A stretch of DNA of 47,296 bases from a virus. Where the stretch lies: IMG/VR virus record IMGVR_UViG_3300022888_000011, positions 1 to 47,296 of that record; one strand, written 5' to 3'. Under the pieces are notes generated by a model, which searched no databases, was not told the DNA's origin, and worked only from the letters and a program-made list of their open reading frames with translations. Below, in pieces: positions 29,831-36,145 of this stretch. The position numbers and the translations under genes were made by a program. How positions within the stretch are numbered: the stretch's first letter is position 1; the number at the start of each line of letters is the position of its first letter.

Positions 29831-30355
29831 CTATTTTATAATCATCCAATCATCAGCCAGCATATCAGTCTGTGAAGCTAACCAGCCTGGTAACCATTTC
29901 TTATCAGCAGTCCACATTGCAATATACGGAAGCGTTACAAGGGGTGTGTCTTCACCAATCCATTTTGCGGTTCGATCATTAACCTTTCTATCTGTCCCTT
30001 GTGTTGAGAAAGGAGGTAAAGTCATTCCAGTCATAAGTACCAACCACATATCTTTACCATTCCAACCTGCCCGGGCAACCTTATGCCCAGTTTTAAGTGC
30101 TGCAATAGCTGTTCCAAAGGTCATAGAATCTTCAAGTGATTTATAAGCTGCCTCAAACACATCCATTGGGCTCCATGAGATATAATGACAACCGCTTTCC
30201 AAGGGTCCATCAAATTTACCCTTAGCATTTGGATAACCTACCATATAGCCATCAGCTAATGGTTCATCCGGAACATCCATTCTCTGTGAATCACAGTAAT
30301 CACCAAGAGTCATGGGTGTTGCTTTAATAATTTTTGTACCAATAAACTTTTCCAT
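29831..30355 (-). CDS. DUF2829 / Tad2-type protein with N-terminal phage domain (anti-Thoeris candidate)
   Basis: 174 aa, ATG 30355 with AGGAGG upstream. Two parts: residues 1-75 hold KIIKATPMTLGDYCDSQRMDVP ... GYMVGYPNAKGKFDG ... HYISWSPMDVFEAAY, a small domain often found in phage proteins; residues 78-174 match DUF2829 (MTFGTAIAALKTGHKVARAGWNGKDMWLVLM ... LPYIAMWTADKKWLPGWLASQTDMLADDW, quoted in pieces). DUF2829 proteins include Tad2, which sequesters the gcADPR signal of Thoeris defence; some also bind other cyclic nucleotides. Placement at the end of the late block next to small accessory genes fits counter-defence. Activity here is inferred from the family. Confidence 0.85.
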   Translation of the reverse strand: MEKFIGTKIIKATPMTLGDYCDSQRMDVPDEPLADGYMVGYPNAKGKFDGPLESGCHYISWSPMDVFEAAYKSLEDSMTFGTAIAALKTGHKVARAGWNGKDMWLVLMTGMTLPPFSTQGTDRKVNDRTAKWIGEDTPLVTLPYIAMWTADKKWLPGWLASQTDMLADDWMIIK

Positions 30356-30363
30356 CTTTCCTC

Positions 30364-30567
30364 CTAAGCTGGTTCAAGGTTGTCTTCAAAATACTTACGA
30401 GCCACATACCACTGGTCAGCATGATTCTGTGGATTCCGGGCCACCATACCCATATCATTTTCAGGGTCATCTACTTCAGCTACTGAAATATCTGTTAAAT
30501 CTTCTCCTTTTACATAAGGACGCATCTCAGATAAACCTTTTCTTTTGTACTGTTTAAATTCTTCCAT
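30364..30567 (-). CDS. Small conserved phage protein linked to DUF2829 genes
   Basis: 67 aa, ATG 30567 behind AGGAGGA. Reads KRKGLSEMRPYVKGEDLTDISV then DMGMVARNPQNHADQWYVARKYFEDN. This RPYxxGEDLTxISV ... GxIARNPxNHxDQW pattern is a familiar short phage protein that often sits beside DUF2829 genes; I know no function. Eight nt separate it from the DUF2829 gene, so the two probably share one transcript. Confidence 0.75.
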   Translation of the reverse strand: MEEFKQYKRKGLSEMRPYVKGEDLTDISVAEVDDPENDMGMVARNPQNHADQWYVARKYFEDNLEPA

Positions 30568-30606
30568 CTTTCCTCCTCCTTGGGTTAGTGTATAGGGTAA
30601 GTATAG

Positions 30607-30837
30607 TCAAACATTTCTTAAAAGCAAGTTTTTTATTTTTAACTCTTTTAATTCTATCTCTAATTCCTTTAAAGTATTAAAAATAAAACCATCCTTTCGT
30701 TTTGGGAGTTTAACTTTAAAATCAATACGATCCATTGGGTAATTATAGCGTTGATCAACTTTAAAATTGTAATAACCAAATTGCTGTAACAACCGTCTAA
30801 AAGGCAAAGTATTTTTATATTTAGCATCAGCTATCAT
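30607..30837 (-). CDS. Small basic protein, unknown
   Basis: 76 aa, ATG 30837 with GAGGGG upstream; overlaps the previous gene's stop by 4 nt. Basic and helical: KNTLPFRRLLQQFGYYNFKVDQ, then FKVKLPKRKDGFIF and a Leu/Glu-rich C-terminal helix LKELEIELKELKIKNLLL. No family recognised. Confidence 0.55.
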   Translation of the reverse strand: MIADAKYKNTLPFRRLLQQFGYYNFKVDQRYNYPMDRIDFKVKLPKRKDGFIFNTLKELEIELKELKIKNLLLRNV

Positions 30838-31139
30838 AAAGAATTCCCCTCTATTTTAAAAGCATCTATAGTAAAATTAGCATATTGGGGCTTATTTACC
30901 TTATCCAGCAATAGGTCTTTCATCTTTAATTCGTTATTATGTTTTTTAACAGCCTCAATACATTCTTCTTCTGAACCAAAAATATAAACTAACAGCATAC
31001 CTAAAGACTCAACGTAAGCATGGCATGCACAGCTGGAGTCTTCTTTGTAAACACTGGCCCCAGAACGCTTATGCTTCACAGCAAACAAGCAGTTCCTTTC
31101 CCACTTCTTATCCTGGAATAATTCACGGTTATCAATCAT
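30834..31139 (-). CDS. Small protein with Cys pair, unknown
   Basis: 101 aa, ATG 31139 with AAGGA upstream. Contains KKWERNCLFAVKHKRSG, SSCACHAYVESLGMLLVYIFGSEEECIEAVKKHN. The first part resembles short beta-hairpin phage proteins; no zinc site is convincing. Overlaps the 76-aa gene by 4 nt (ATGA). Confidence 0.55.
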   Translation of the reverse strand: MIDNRELFQDKKWERNCLFAVKHKRSGASVYKEDSSCACHAYVESLGMLLVYIFGSEEECIEAVKKHNNELKMKDLLLDKVNKPQYANFTIDAFKIEGNSL

Positions 31140-31184
31140 TAAATTCCTTTGGTTTAGTTTATTTAAAATAATATTTTTTATTTA

Positions 31185-31289
31185 TACCCCTTGGGAATAC
31201 ACTACGCAATTTACGCCGGACTCTCGCTGCGCTACGCTTGCTCGCCCGGTCTCATTGCTCCGTATTCCCTGCGGGTAATGGGGGTTGGT
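31185..31289. repeat. GC-rich inverted-repeat block
   Basis: GGGAATAC (about 31193-31200) and GTATTCCC (31262-31269) are the core of a 15-nt imperfect inverted repeat (12 of 15 match) that also pairs TACCCC with GCGGGTA. The 60-nt interior is GC-rich and repetitive (CTCGCTGCGCTACGCTTGCTCGC), unlike the AT-rich surroundings. It lies in the gap between two leftward genes. It could be a folded RNA, a REP-like element or a captured bacterial extragenic repeat. Confidence 0.55.
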
Positions 31290-31306
31290 GTCTTACTATA
31301 TAATAT

Positions 31307-31735
31307 TTATTTTTCATTGGTTAATTCTCCTTTATTCTCCCACTGTTCAAGCACATCATCAAAAGTAGAGAAATCTGATAGAACTGCCCGGGGGTTAATC
31401 AAGTAATGCTGCTGTTTAATCCGTCTAACTAATCCCAAACCCTCAAGGGCTTTGTAGGCCACGCTTAACCGATTAATAGCAACTTTACCCTCTGGCCGGT
31501 AAACAGCAATATTAGTGTAAGGGTCTCTTGAATCAACCAACTCCCACCATAGCCAGGCTACCTGCTTAGACATAGCCTGAATGGTCTTATACAAATGTGG
31601 GTAATTCTTAACTCTGGTCTGGTAACGCATATTCCCTCCAATACAATCATAAGATGGTGTTACTACTTTATGCTTAACCTTCCGGCTAATATAAACCTCT
31701 TCATCATCCCCAATAACCTCTACAAACTGTGTCAT
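31307..31735 (-). CDS. Winged-helix DNA-binding protein (RepL/MarR-like)
   Basis: 142 aa, ATG 31735 with AGGGGATA upstream. The middle and C-terminus read KQVAWLWWELVDSRDPYTNIAV ... INRLSVAYKALEGLGLVRRIKQQHYLINPRAV. This is a winged helix: a recognition helix with Leu-x-x-Leu-Gly-Leu-Val-x-Arg followed by a beta wing ending in YLINPR. The last motif is typical of RepL-type plasmid initiators. It is the first leftward gene after the divergence region, a good position for a regulator or initiator. Which it is cannot be told from sequence. Confidence 0.65.
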   Translation of the reverse strand: MTQFVEVIGDDEEVYISRKVKHKVVTPSYDCIGGNMRYQTRVKNYPHLYKTIQAMSKQVAWLWWELVDSRDPYTNIAVYRPEGKVAINRLSVAYKALEGLGLVRRIKQQHYLINPRAVLSDFSTFDDVLEQWENKGELTNEK

Positions 31736-31890
31736 AGTTTATCCCCTTATTTTATGGATAAACACAGCATACCATATAAAACATGTAAGTCAAGGACTAT
31801 TTTCCCATAAAAAGTGTGGTAAGAAATTGCTCATAACTATTTGAAATTATTAGTGATTCGCAGATTGGTGACGTCTATATATATATTATT

Positions 31891-31916
31891 TGCGCGTACA
31901 TGCGCGCGCGTATATA
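31891..31916. other. 26-nt perfectly alternating purine/pyrimidine tract
   Basis: TGCGCGTACATGCGCGCGCG followed by TATATA alternates without error, a composition that favours left-handed DNA or easy melting at the TA end. It lies in the divergence region upstream of the leftward winged-helix gene. Confidence 0.7.
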
Positions 31917-32111
31917 AGAGCATGCTGCGCATACCCATGTTTCGTTACGCTCAACTAAGAGCAACTAAAACTGAACCAAAAAGAAAGAACACAAGATCGG
32001 TAGATCTGTAACCGATTATTAAGGGTGCGCCAGAGGCGCGTAAAAAGAAAAAGGACCGAGTTTACCAAGCCCGATCCTTTTTCAACAACCACTAACCAAA
32101 AGGAGTTTAAC

Positions 32112-32153
32112 ATGTCCCATGAGAAGACATTAACTAAAACCTATACTAATTAA
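32112..32153 (+). CDS. 13-residue mini-ORF with strong ribosome site
   Basis: MSHEKTLTKTYTN-stop, with AAAAGGAGTTT correctly spaced before the ATG. It sits between two terminator-like hairpins. It may be a leader peptide, or the start of a truncated gene. Translation is plausible from the SD alone; function unknown. Confidence 0.35.
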   Translation: MSHEKTLTKTYTN

Positions 32154-32178
32154 ATTTAACTTGCAAGTAATAAAACTA

Positions 32179-32212
32179 AAAAAGAGTAAACTAATTAAAG
32201 TTCACTCTTTTT
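32179..32212 (+). terminator. Hairpin terminator between early leader elements
   Basis: AAAAAGAGTAAAC and GTTCACTCTTTTT pair at 12 of 13 positions with an 8-nt loop, ending in a T-run on the plus strand and, because the stem starts with A5, also on the minus strand. It can work in both directions. Confidence 0.65.
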
Positions 32213-32304
32213 CAGGGAGGTTAAAAAAAGGCCCGTGAGAATCCTTAATATTACTATTATATTATATAATTAACTTAAGCAAGTAATTTTAATTTTTTGC
32301 AACT

Positions 32305-32433
32305 TTTCTCAAAAAATAAAATTTGAGTACACCGGTAGTTCGGTTCCAGGTTTTTGTCAAAAAAATAAATTATGTACAGATGAAGAGTTTGCGAGTTTTT
32401 TAAAAAAATAAAAATTACGTACACCGGTAGTTC
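32305..32433. repeat. Three ~46-bp tandem repeats with GTACACCGGTAGTTC core
   Basis: Each copy is an A-rich block (AAAAAATAAA-like) followed by GTACA: cores at 32327, 32374 and 32419. The first and third share the exact 15-mer GTACACCGGTAGTTC; the middle one has diverged (GTACAGATGAAGAGT). Spacing of 47 and 45 bp places all on nearly the same helix face. This looks like operator, iteron or end-region repeats. Confidence 0.6.
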
Positions 32434-32517
32434 TGCTCTGTAAAGAGCCTACAACACAAACCCACCCCCGGGTGCTTAAAACTTTAGGGCTACGTTTTCA
32501 TCACCCACCATCTGCCT

Positions 32518-32540
32518 GGCCTCTGGCTATATCAATGGCA
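32518..32540 (+). promoter_or_regulatory. vRNAP-type hairpin promoter 1
   Basis: GCC-TCT-GGC (with an outer G.T pair) then TATATCAATGG. Loop centre is 32523, putting the predicted start at A32534. It stands 42 nt before the 85-aa gene. Loop and downstream bases match four other copies in the window. Confidence 0.65.
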
Positions 32541-32575
32541 CTAACGCCACAATCCCTAGCTAGGAGATTACTATC

Positions 32576-32833
32576 ATGTTTCAAAATCTAACTCGTTCCA
32601 TCACCGGCACCACTGACGCACTACTTGATACCTTGGACCTTCTTAAGATCAATGTAACTTCGCTTAAAGCCATAAGCGAAGGCGGTAACATCAAAGCTGA
32701 GGACTTCAAAGCAGCATGTATTGCTGATGCTGCGCTTGCTGCGGACAAGCGTAAGTATGACATCACAAAACAACGTATTGACCTCGATGCCAATATGCAA
32801 GCGCTTCTGGCCACTCCTAAACCTAAGAAATAA
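32576..32833 (+). CDS. Small early protein, unknown
   Basis: 85 aa, ATG 32576 with AGGAGA upstream, between promoter 1 and a strong terminator, so it is a single-gene unit. Helical: LTRSITGTTDALLDTLDLLKIN, then KAEDFKAACIADAALAADKRKYDITKQRID. Base use is more GC-rich and even than its neighbours. Helical hairpin proteins of this size are common phage early host-takeover products; no family recognised. Confidence 0.7.
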   Translation: MFQNLTRSITGTTDALLDTLDLLKINVTSLKAISEGGNIKAEDFKAACIADAALAADKRKYDITKQRIDLDANMQALLATPKPKK

Positions 32834-32841
32834 CCCTAACC

Positions 32842-32878
32842 AGCCATACCCAGTCCATCGGGTATGGCTTTACTCTTT
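32842..32878 (+). terminator. Strong terminator after the 85-aa gene
   Basis: AGCCATACCC and GGGTATGGCT form a perfect 10-bp stem with an 8-nt loop, followed by TTACTCTTTT. It closes the first early unit. Confidence 0.85.
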
Positions 32879-33078
32879 TACTACACAAAGAACACATTAA
32901 GATAGTTGCTTTAAGATTGCTGTTTAGCTCCGTGCGTAAGAGGTCGTAATTACCTGTAATAACACTGTTATTTAAATGTTTACACTGTTTAGCTTGATTT
33001 AACATAGTTCATCACTCCGACCATCGGTCACTATACCTACCCGACATACTAACACCTTCAGTCTGTATCAACACCTCT

Positions 33079-33100
33079 ACCTCCGGTTATATAAACGGAT
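33079..33100 (+). promoter_or_regulatory. vRNAP-type hairpin promoter 2
   Basis: ACC-TCC-GGT then TATATAAACGGA. Loop centre 33083, predicted start A33094. No coding gene follows within 470 nt, only the structured stretch, so its product may be noncoding. Confidence 0.6.
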
Positions 33101-33503
33101 AGTTGTTATAAAGGCAAGTTCATCCATGTGACATATCTCCGTAACGAGATATATGCACGTTGAACCAGCAAAGCATAACAACTGTTCCTTTGCTAGAAAG
33201 ACATTACCGCCGAACGGCAATGAGCGGTAGTATCATGCATCGAAACTATAAATAAAGCCGACAAGCTTAGTGCACTTGGAACTCCCAACGCACTAATTCA
33301 CACCTTGGACCGTGTGTCTTAAATTACTAACCAGTTGGTTAGTCCATTATTTGATTGACCAGAATGGGGAGGTGTTTGAAAAGAATATGCATAGCTCGTT
33401 GCTTAATAACTGCAAGCATATCACCTAAATCTACATTGGTCTAATCATCTTAAAGCTATAACCTCTGGGCAAGGTTAAAAGAATACTGCCCATTAATTTG
33501 CCC

Positions 33504-33537
33504 AACCTCCGGTTATATCAATGGAAGTATTAATACT
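33504..33537 (+). promoter_or_regulatory. vRNAP-type hairpin promoter 3 with 5' palindrome
   Basis: AACC-TCC-GGTT (4-bp stem) then ATATCAATGG. Loop centre 33509, predicted start A33520. The new RNA would begin at once with the perfect palindrome GAAGTATTAATACTTC (about 33524-33539), a likely 5' stability hairpin, then the SD of the zinc-ribbon gene. Confidence 0.7.
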
Positions 33538-33571
33538 TCTTTAAACTTAAATTAAACTATAGGAGCTTATT

Positions 33572-33844
33572 ATGACCAGTTATGAAGTTGCCATGAATGA
33601 TGGCTATTGTACATTATGCGGCGCTCATATGAATGACACATCTCAATGTCCATCATGTGGTTCCATCACTGAAGATCTAACAATTACTTGCCCTACTTGT
33701 TTAAGAAAACATAACCGGGAAGGTGGTGATTGCTTTCTACATTCTTATGAAACTGAATCATCTTGCCCGGCATTTGAGGATCCCACCATTCTTGGTAAAT
33801 GCTATAATTATGCCGAAGTACCTGAATGGGAAATACCTTTCTAA
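33572..33844 (+). CDS. Small zinc-ribbon protein
   Basis: 90 aa, ATG 33572 with AGGAGC upstream. Three CxxC pairs: YCTLCGAH, CPSCGS and CPTCLR, followed by further Cys/His (GDCFLHSY, SSCPAFED, GKCYNY). The first two or three can form one or two zinc knuckles. Small zinc ribbons in phage early regions often bind nucleic acid or host RNAP; which one is not known. Confidence 0.75.
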   Translation: MTSYEVAMNDGYCTLCGAHMNDTSQCPSCGSITEDLTITCPTCLRKHNREGGDCFLHSYETESSCPAFEDPTILGKCYNYAEVPEWEIPF

Positions 33845-33857
33845 TTAAATTATATAA

Positions 33858-33881
33858 GTGTGGGCCTAACCGGGCTCACAC
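33858..33881 (+). promoter_or_regulatory. Intergenic hairpin before the 54-aa gene
   Basis: GTGTGGGCC and GGCTCACAC form a 9-bp stem (one G.T) with a 6-nt loop, placed 14 nt after the zinc-ribbon stop and about 20 nt before the next SD. There is no T-run, so a processing or stability hairpin is more likely than a terminator. Confidence 0.5.
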
Positions 33882-33902
33882 ATTAACCAAAGGAGATAGA
33901 CC

Positions 33903-34067
33903 ATGCGTAACCAAATCGGAGCACGTTACCTACATCACTGCATCAATCGTACTGATAAGTCATTCAATGGCATCATTAACATTGCCAACCGACAATATGT
34001 TAGACTATCAGCAACTACCCTTAAACGCACTAAAACAGGAGATAATCATACCAAAGATAACAGGTAA
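33903..34067 (+). CDS. Small basic protein, unknown
   Basis: 54 aa, ATG 33903 behind a strong SD (AAAGGAGATAGACC). Sequence starts MRNQIGARYLHHCINRTDKSFNG and ends KRTKTGDNHTKDNR. I choose this frame over a longer overlapping frame (33826-34182) because of the SD. Function unknown. Confidence 0.5.
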   Translation: MRNQIGARYLHHCINRTDKSFNGIINIANRQYVRLSATTLKRTKTGDNHTKDNR

Positions 34068-34182
34068 ACTTAAACTTGCTTCTGAAACTTGGATTGAACA
34101 GAATAAACATACTTTATGGTGTAACTATGTTAAACCTTCCGGTGTTATTGATTTATCAATGAGAAGATTTAGCCCCTTTTAA
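34042..34182 (+). CDS. Open frame without standard start, possible gene remnant
   Basis: After AACAGGAGATAATC an open frame reads IIPKITGKLKLASETW ... TLWCNYVKPSGVIDLSMRRFSPF to a stop at 34182. No ATG/GTG/TTG follows the SD-like sequence; an in-frame ATG at 33993 has no SD. It is either a translated overlapping gene with an unusual start or a decayed one. Confidence 0.25.
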   Translation: MIIPKITGKLKLASETWIEQNKHTLWCNYVKPSGVIDLSMRRFSPF

Positions 34183-34309
34183 TGCCATCAAACGGTTAAG
34201 GGATCATATCATGTAAACTTGGCATACAACCCGTATTTCAATCAAATGACACCTTCCTATGATGATCCAGTGAAGGTTTTATATTTTTCTAAAACAGGAG
34301 ACTTAAATA

Positions 34310-34846
34310 ATGGAAAATCATTCAAGCAGTTCAGAAAATACAAAGAAAATAACCAGGTTTTGGGATGACCTTAAATCCGGGCATTTTGCGTCTATGATCA
34401 AGGAATCCAGTAAGGGCAATGCTTTATCAAATGCCCAGGAGGTCTGTAATATCATGAAGCCTTTCTTTGCCAGGCATGACGACATCGAAAAAATGTACTG
34501 TATCTTACTGGATGCCAAAAATCACATCATTGCTATCGAAAAGATGTTTTCTGGCTCAATCACAAGTTCCGCAGTATACCCCAGAGAAATTGTAAAAAAG
34601 GTGTTGAAAAATAAAGCTGCAGCAATAATTTTGACACATAACCACCCGTCGGGCTCCACAAAGCCATCATCTGAAGATCTTATGATTACAGCACGAATTG
34701 GAATTGCACTTTCAAGCATTGATGTAACCTTGCATGACCATCTGATTATTGGAGAAAATTATTACAGTTTTTCTGAACAGGGATGGTTAGAGAAAACAAA
34801 CCAAAAATATCAGGATTTCATCTTTGCCAGCATCATAGCAGATTAA
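34310..34846 (+). CDS. RadC-like JAB/MPN-domain protein
   Basis: 178 aa, ATG 34310 with AGGAGA upstream. Residues 40-170 form the RadC JAB domain: YCILLDAKNHIIAIEKMFSG, then the metal motif THNHPSGSTKPSSED (H110, H112, D123). The usual HhH N-terminal half of RadC is absent, as in many mobile-element RadC proteins. The domain is a predicted Zn peptidase/nuclease fold; activity in phages is unproved, with links to anti-restriction elements. A leader of about 120 nt precedes it and its own terminator follows, so it behaves like an independent cassette. Confidence 0.9.
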   Translation: MENHSSSSENTKKITRFWDDLKSGHFASMIKESSKGNALSNAQEVCNIMKPFFARHDDIEKMYCILLDAKNHIIAIEKMFSGSITSSAVYPREIVKKVLKNKAAAIILTHNHPSGSTKPSSEDLMITARIGIALSSIDVTLHDHLIIGENYYSFSEQGWLEKTNQKYQDFIFASIIAD

Positions 34847-34870
34847 ACCCAGTTCAATAAAAATTAATAG

Positions 34871-34906
34871 AAACCTTTTGGAGTTGTTCCAAAGGGTTTT
34901 TTGTTT
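34871..34906 (+). terminator. Terminator after the RadC-like gene
   Basis: AAACCTTTTGGAG and TTCCAAAGGGTTT form a 13-bp stem (two G.T pairs) with a 3-nt loop, followed by TTTGTTTTT. It closes the RadC cassette. Confidence 0.85.
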
Positions 34907-34933
34907 TTGAATTAATAACCAAGGAGAAGACCA

Positions 34934-35209
34934 ATGGCCAAAAAGCCTCATAACATTAAATTACAAGGCATCCTTCCTGACGGTCATATTGCTAAAACAT
35001 CTGATGCTGACCAAGTATCAGCCTTCGTATCAATTGACCGCAAAGTATCTGTGGTAATACGCCCAGACAGAGCATTCCTTAGAACTCCCAAGGGTCACTA
35101 TCAGCTTACCAAACATAAGAGTGCCAACCGGTACCAAGGCATTGTAGAGGGAAATAAAACCCACATAACCGCCAAAGCAATAGTTGGTAAAGTAATATGG
35201 TGGGCATAA
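34934..35209 (+). CDS. Small beta-rich protein, unknown
   Basis: 91 aa, ATG 34934 with AAGGAGA upstream. Reads KLQGILPDGHIAKTSDADQVSAFVSIDRKVSVVI then KGHYQLTKHKSANRYQGIV. Alternating strand pattern, basic. Family unknown. Confidence 0.6.
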   Translation: MAKKPHNIKLQGILPDGHIAKTSDADQVSAFVSIDRKVSVVIRPDRAFLRTPKGHYQLTKHKSANRYQGIVEGNKTHITAKAIVGKVIWWA

Positions 35210-35232
35210 CTACAACAGCTGGAGGTCGAACA

Positions 35233-35262
35233 GGCCTCCGGCTATATCTTTGGGTATTAATA
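35233..35262 (+). promoter_or_regulatory. vRNAP-type hairpin promoter 4
   Basis: GCC-TCC-GGC then TATATCTTTGGG; loop centre 35238, predicted start T35249. An alternative longer stem AGCTGGAGG/CCTCCGGCT (35218-35243) overlaps it and could end the upstream transcript. It serves the 93-aa gene and the operon after it. Confidence 0.6.
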
Positions 35263-35283
35263 TTAAATAAAGGAGTAATTATT

Positions 35284-35565
35284 ATGGTTCAATCGTTTTG
35301 GGATAGGCCTTCACCGGTTCTTACTCAACAAGAGTTAGAGTATTGTAAAAGTGCCAAAGAATCTATTAGAATTAGGGGAGTAACTAACATATGTCCTTTC
35401 AATGGCAATGGCTGTTATACAAAGTGTAAAGCAATGCTACCAGCCTTAGATATCAATAAAACCTGTCCTTGTGGGTCTCAGTATAAACCCTTGCATCTTA
35501 TCCGCGTACTTAATAAGTTAATCAGAGAGAATACTTACCGATTAAATAAAACAAAAGGAGACTGA
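35284..35565 (+). CDS. Small Cys-rich protein, unknown
   Basis: 93 aa from ATG 35284 (AAAGGAG upstream). An in-frame upstream extension exists but would cross promoter 4, so it is rejected. Residues 35-65 hold VTNICPFNGNGCYTKCKAMLPAL and KTCPCGSQ, a possible zinc site of the CxxC type. It is followed by the DUF4326 operon. Confidence 0.65.
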   Translation: MVQSFWDRPSPVLTQQELEYCKSAKESIRIRGVTNICPFNGNGCYTKCKAMLPALDINKTCPCGSQYKPLHLIRVLNKLIRENTYRLNKTKGD

Positions 35566-35570
35566 ACCAA

Positions 35571-35762
35571 ATGCCAAAGTATAAAATACATTGGACAGAA
35601 ATCAGACAAGTCAGTTATCATACTGAAATAATTGCTGATAATAAGATTAGTGCCCAAAAGATGCTCTTTCATGATACTGATGAAGTTAGATCATCTGTTG
35701 AGAAAGTAGATGAAGACTGCTTTGATTATATATCTAAAATTAAAATAGAGGAGATCAAATGA
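35571..35762 (+). CDS. Small protein coupled to DUF4326 gene, unknown
   Basis: 63 aa, KYKIHWTEIRQVSYHTEIIADNKISAQKMLFHDTDE ... DYISKIKIEEIK. Strand-helix pattern like phage DpnD/PcfM-type small domains (xYxIxxxEIxxxxxxIxAxxxxxA). Its stop overlaps the next start by 4 nt. Confidence 0.6.
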   Translation: MPKYKIHWTEIRQVSYHTEIIADNKISAQKMLFHDTDEVRSSVEKVDEDCFDYISKIKIEEIK

Positions 35763-36091
35763 CTATTGAAATTATGAATTTACGTAACAAACGGCCAACT
35801 TATAACTATGATGTAAAAATTGACCGTACATCTGTTCTTGGTAATCCTTATCACATGCTCAATGAGAAACAAAGAGATCTGGTATGTGCTCAGTATGAAG
35901 ACTACCTGAAAATCAGAGCTGCAGCGGGTCATCTCATGGAGAATAGATCATTTATCAAGGAATTGGAAAGGCTGGTTGAGCTGTATAAAGAACATAAGCA
36001 ACTCAGATTGTTCTGCTGGTGTGCCCCGAAACGTTGCCACGGTGCCTCTATTAAGCGTTGGGTACTAAACGAATGCCATAGTACCAGTTAA
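35759..36091 (+). CDS. DUF4326-family protein
   Basis: 110 aa. TSVLGNPYHMLNEKQRD near residue 25 and LRLFCWCAPKRCHGASIKRWV near the C-terminus are the signature of DUF4326 (LGNP ... L.CWC.P..CHG). The family is widespread in phages and resembles the SLOG/Rossmann type of nucleotide-binding folds, with unknown reaction. ATGA overlap with the upstream gene. Confidence 0.85.
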   Translation: MTIEIMNLRNKRPTYNYDVKIDRTSVLGNPYHMLNEKQRDLVCAQYEDYLKIRAAAGHLMENRSFIKELERLVELYKEHKQLRLFCWCAPKRCHGASIKRWVLNECHSTS

Positions 36092-36145
36092 TCACTTAAG
36101 GGTCTTAAATGGCCCTTTATACCCCCTTAAAAAGGAAATGAATAT

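Larger units (their letters stand above)
31736..32575. other. 840-nt divergence region, probable control region or genome-end region
   Basis: Between the last leftward and first rightward genes there is no long gene. It holds a 26-nt alternating purine/pyrimidine tract (31891-31916), AT-rich tracts, a terminator-like hairpin near 32050-32086 (AAAAAGGA...TCCTTTTT), a 13-codon frame behind AAAAGGAG (32112-32153), a second AAAAAGAGT...ACTCTTTTT hairpin (32179-32212), three copies of a ~46-bp repeat, and a vRNAP-type promoter at its right end. In N4 the genome termini with direct repeats lie between leftward late genes and rightward early genes, so this may be where the circular-permuted contig joins the ends; that is inference. 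Confidence 0.6.
32880..33571. ncRNA. Gene-free structured stretch, possible small RNA(s)
   Basis: About 690 nt without a convincing gene. It contains vRNAP-type promoters at 33079 and 33504. Between them several stems occur: ATATCTC...GAGATAT (about 33146-33165), AGCAAAG...CTTTGCT (about 33168-33209), TACCGC...GCGGTA (about 33206-33232), and ACTAACC...GGTTAGT (about 33325-33342). So many stems behind a promoter, and no good ORF, suggest an early noncoding RNA or long leader. No tRNA signature (TTCRANYC arm) was found. Confidence 0.45.

Noticed and set aside
32823-33005. 60-aa minus-strand ORF
   Set aside because: It covers the terminator hairpin of the 85-aa gene and has no ribosome site.
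33140-33345. tRNA gene
   Set aside because: Several stems occur but no T-arm GTTCRANNC, no acceptor pairing of 7 bp at the right distance.
33826-34182. 118-aa ORF
   Set aside because: Its ATG has no SD and overlaps the zinc-ribbon gene end and the well-spaced SD of the 54-aa gene.
35197-35283. Upstream extension of the 93-aa protein
   Set aside because: It would read through the hairpin promoter and ignores the better SD at 35272-35276.
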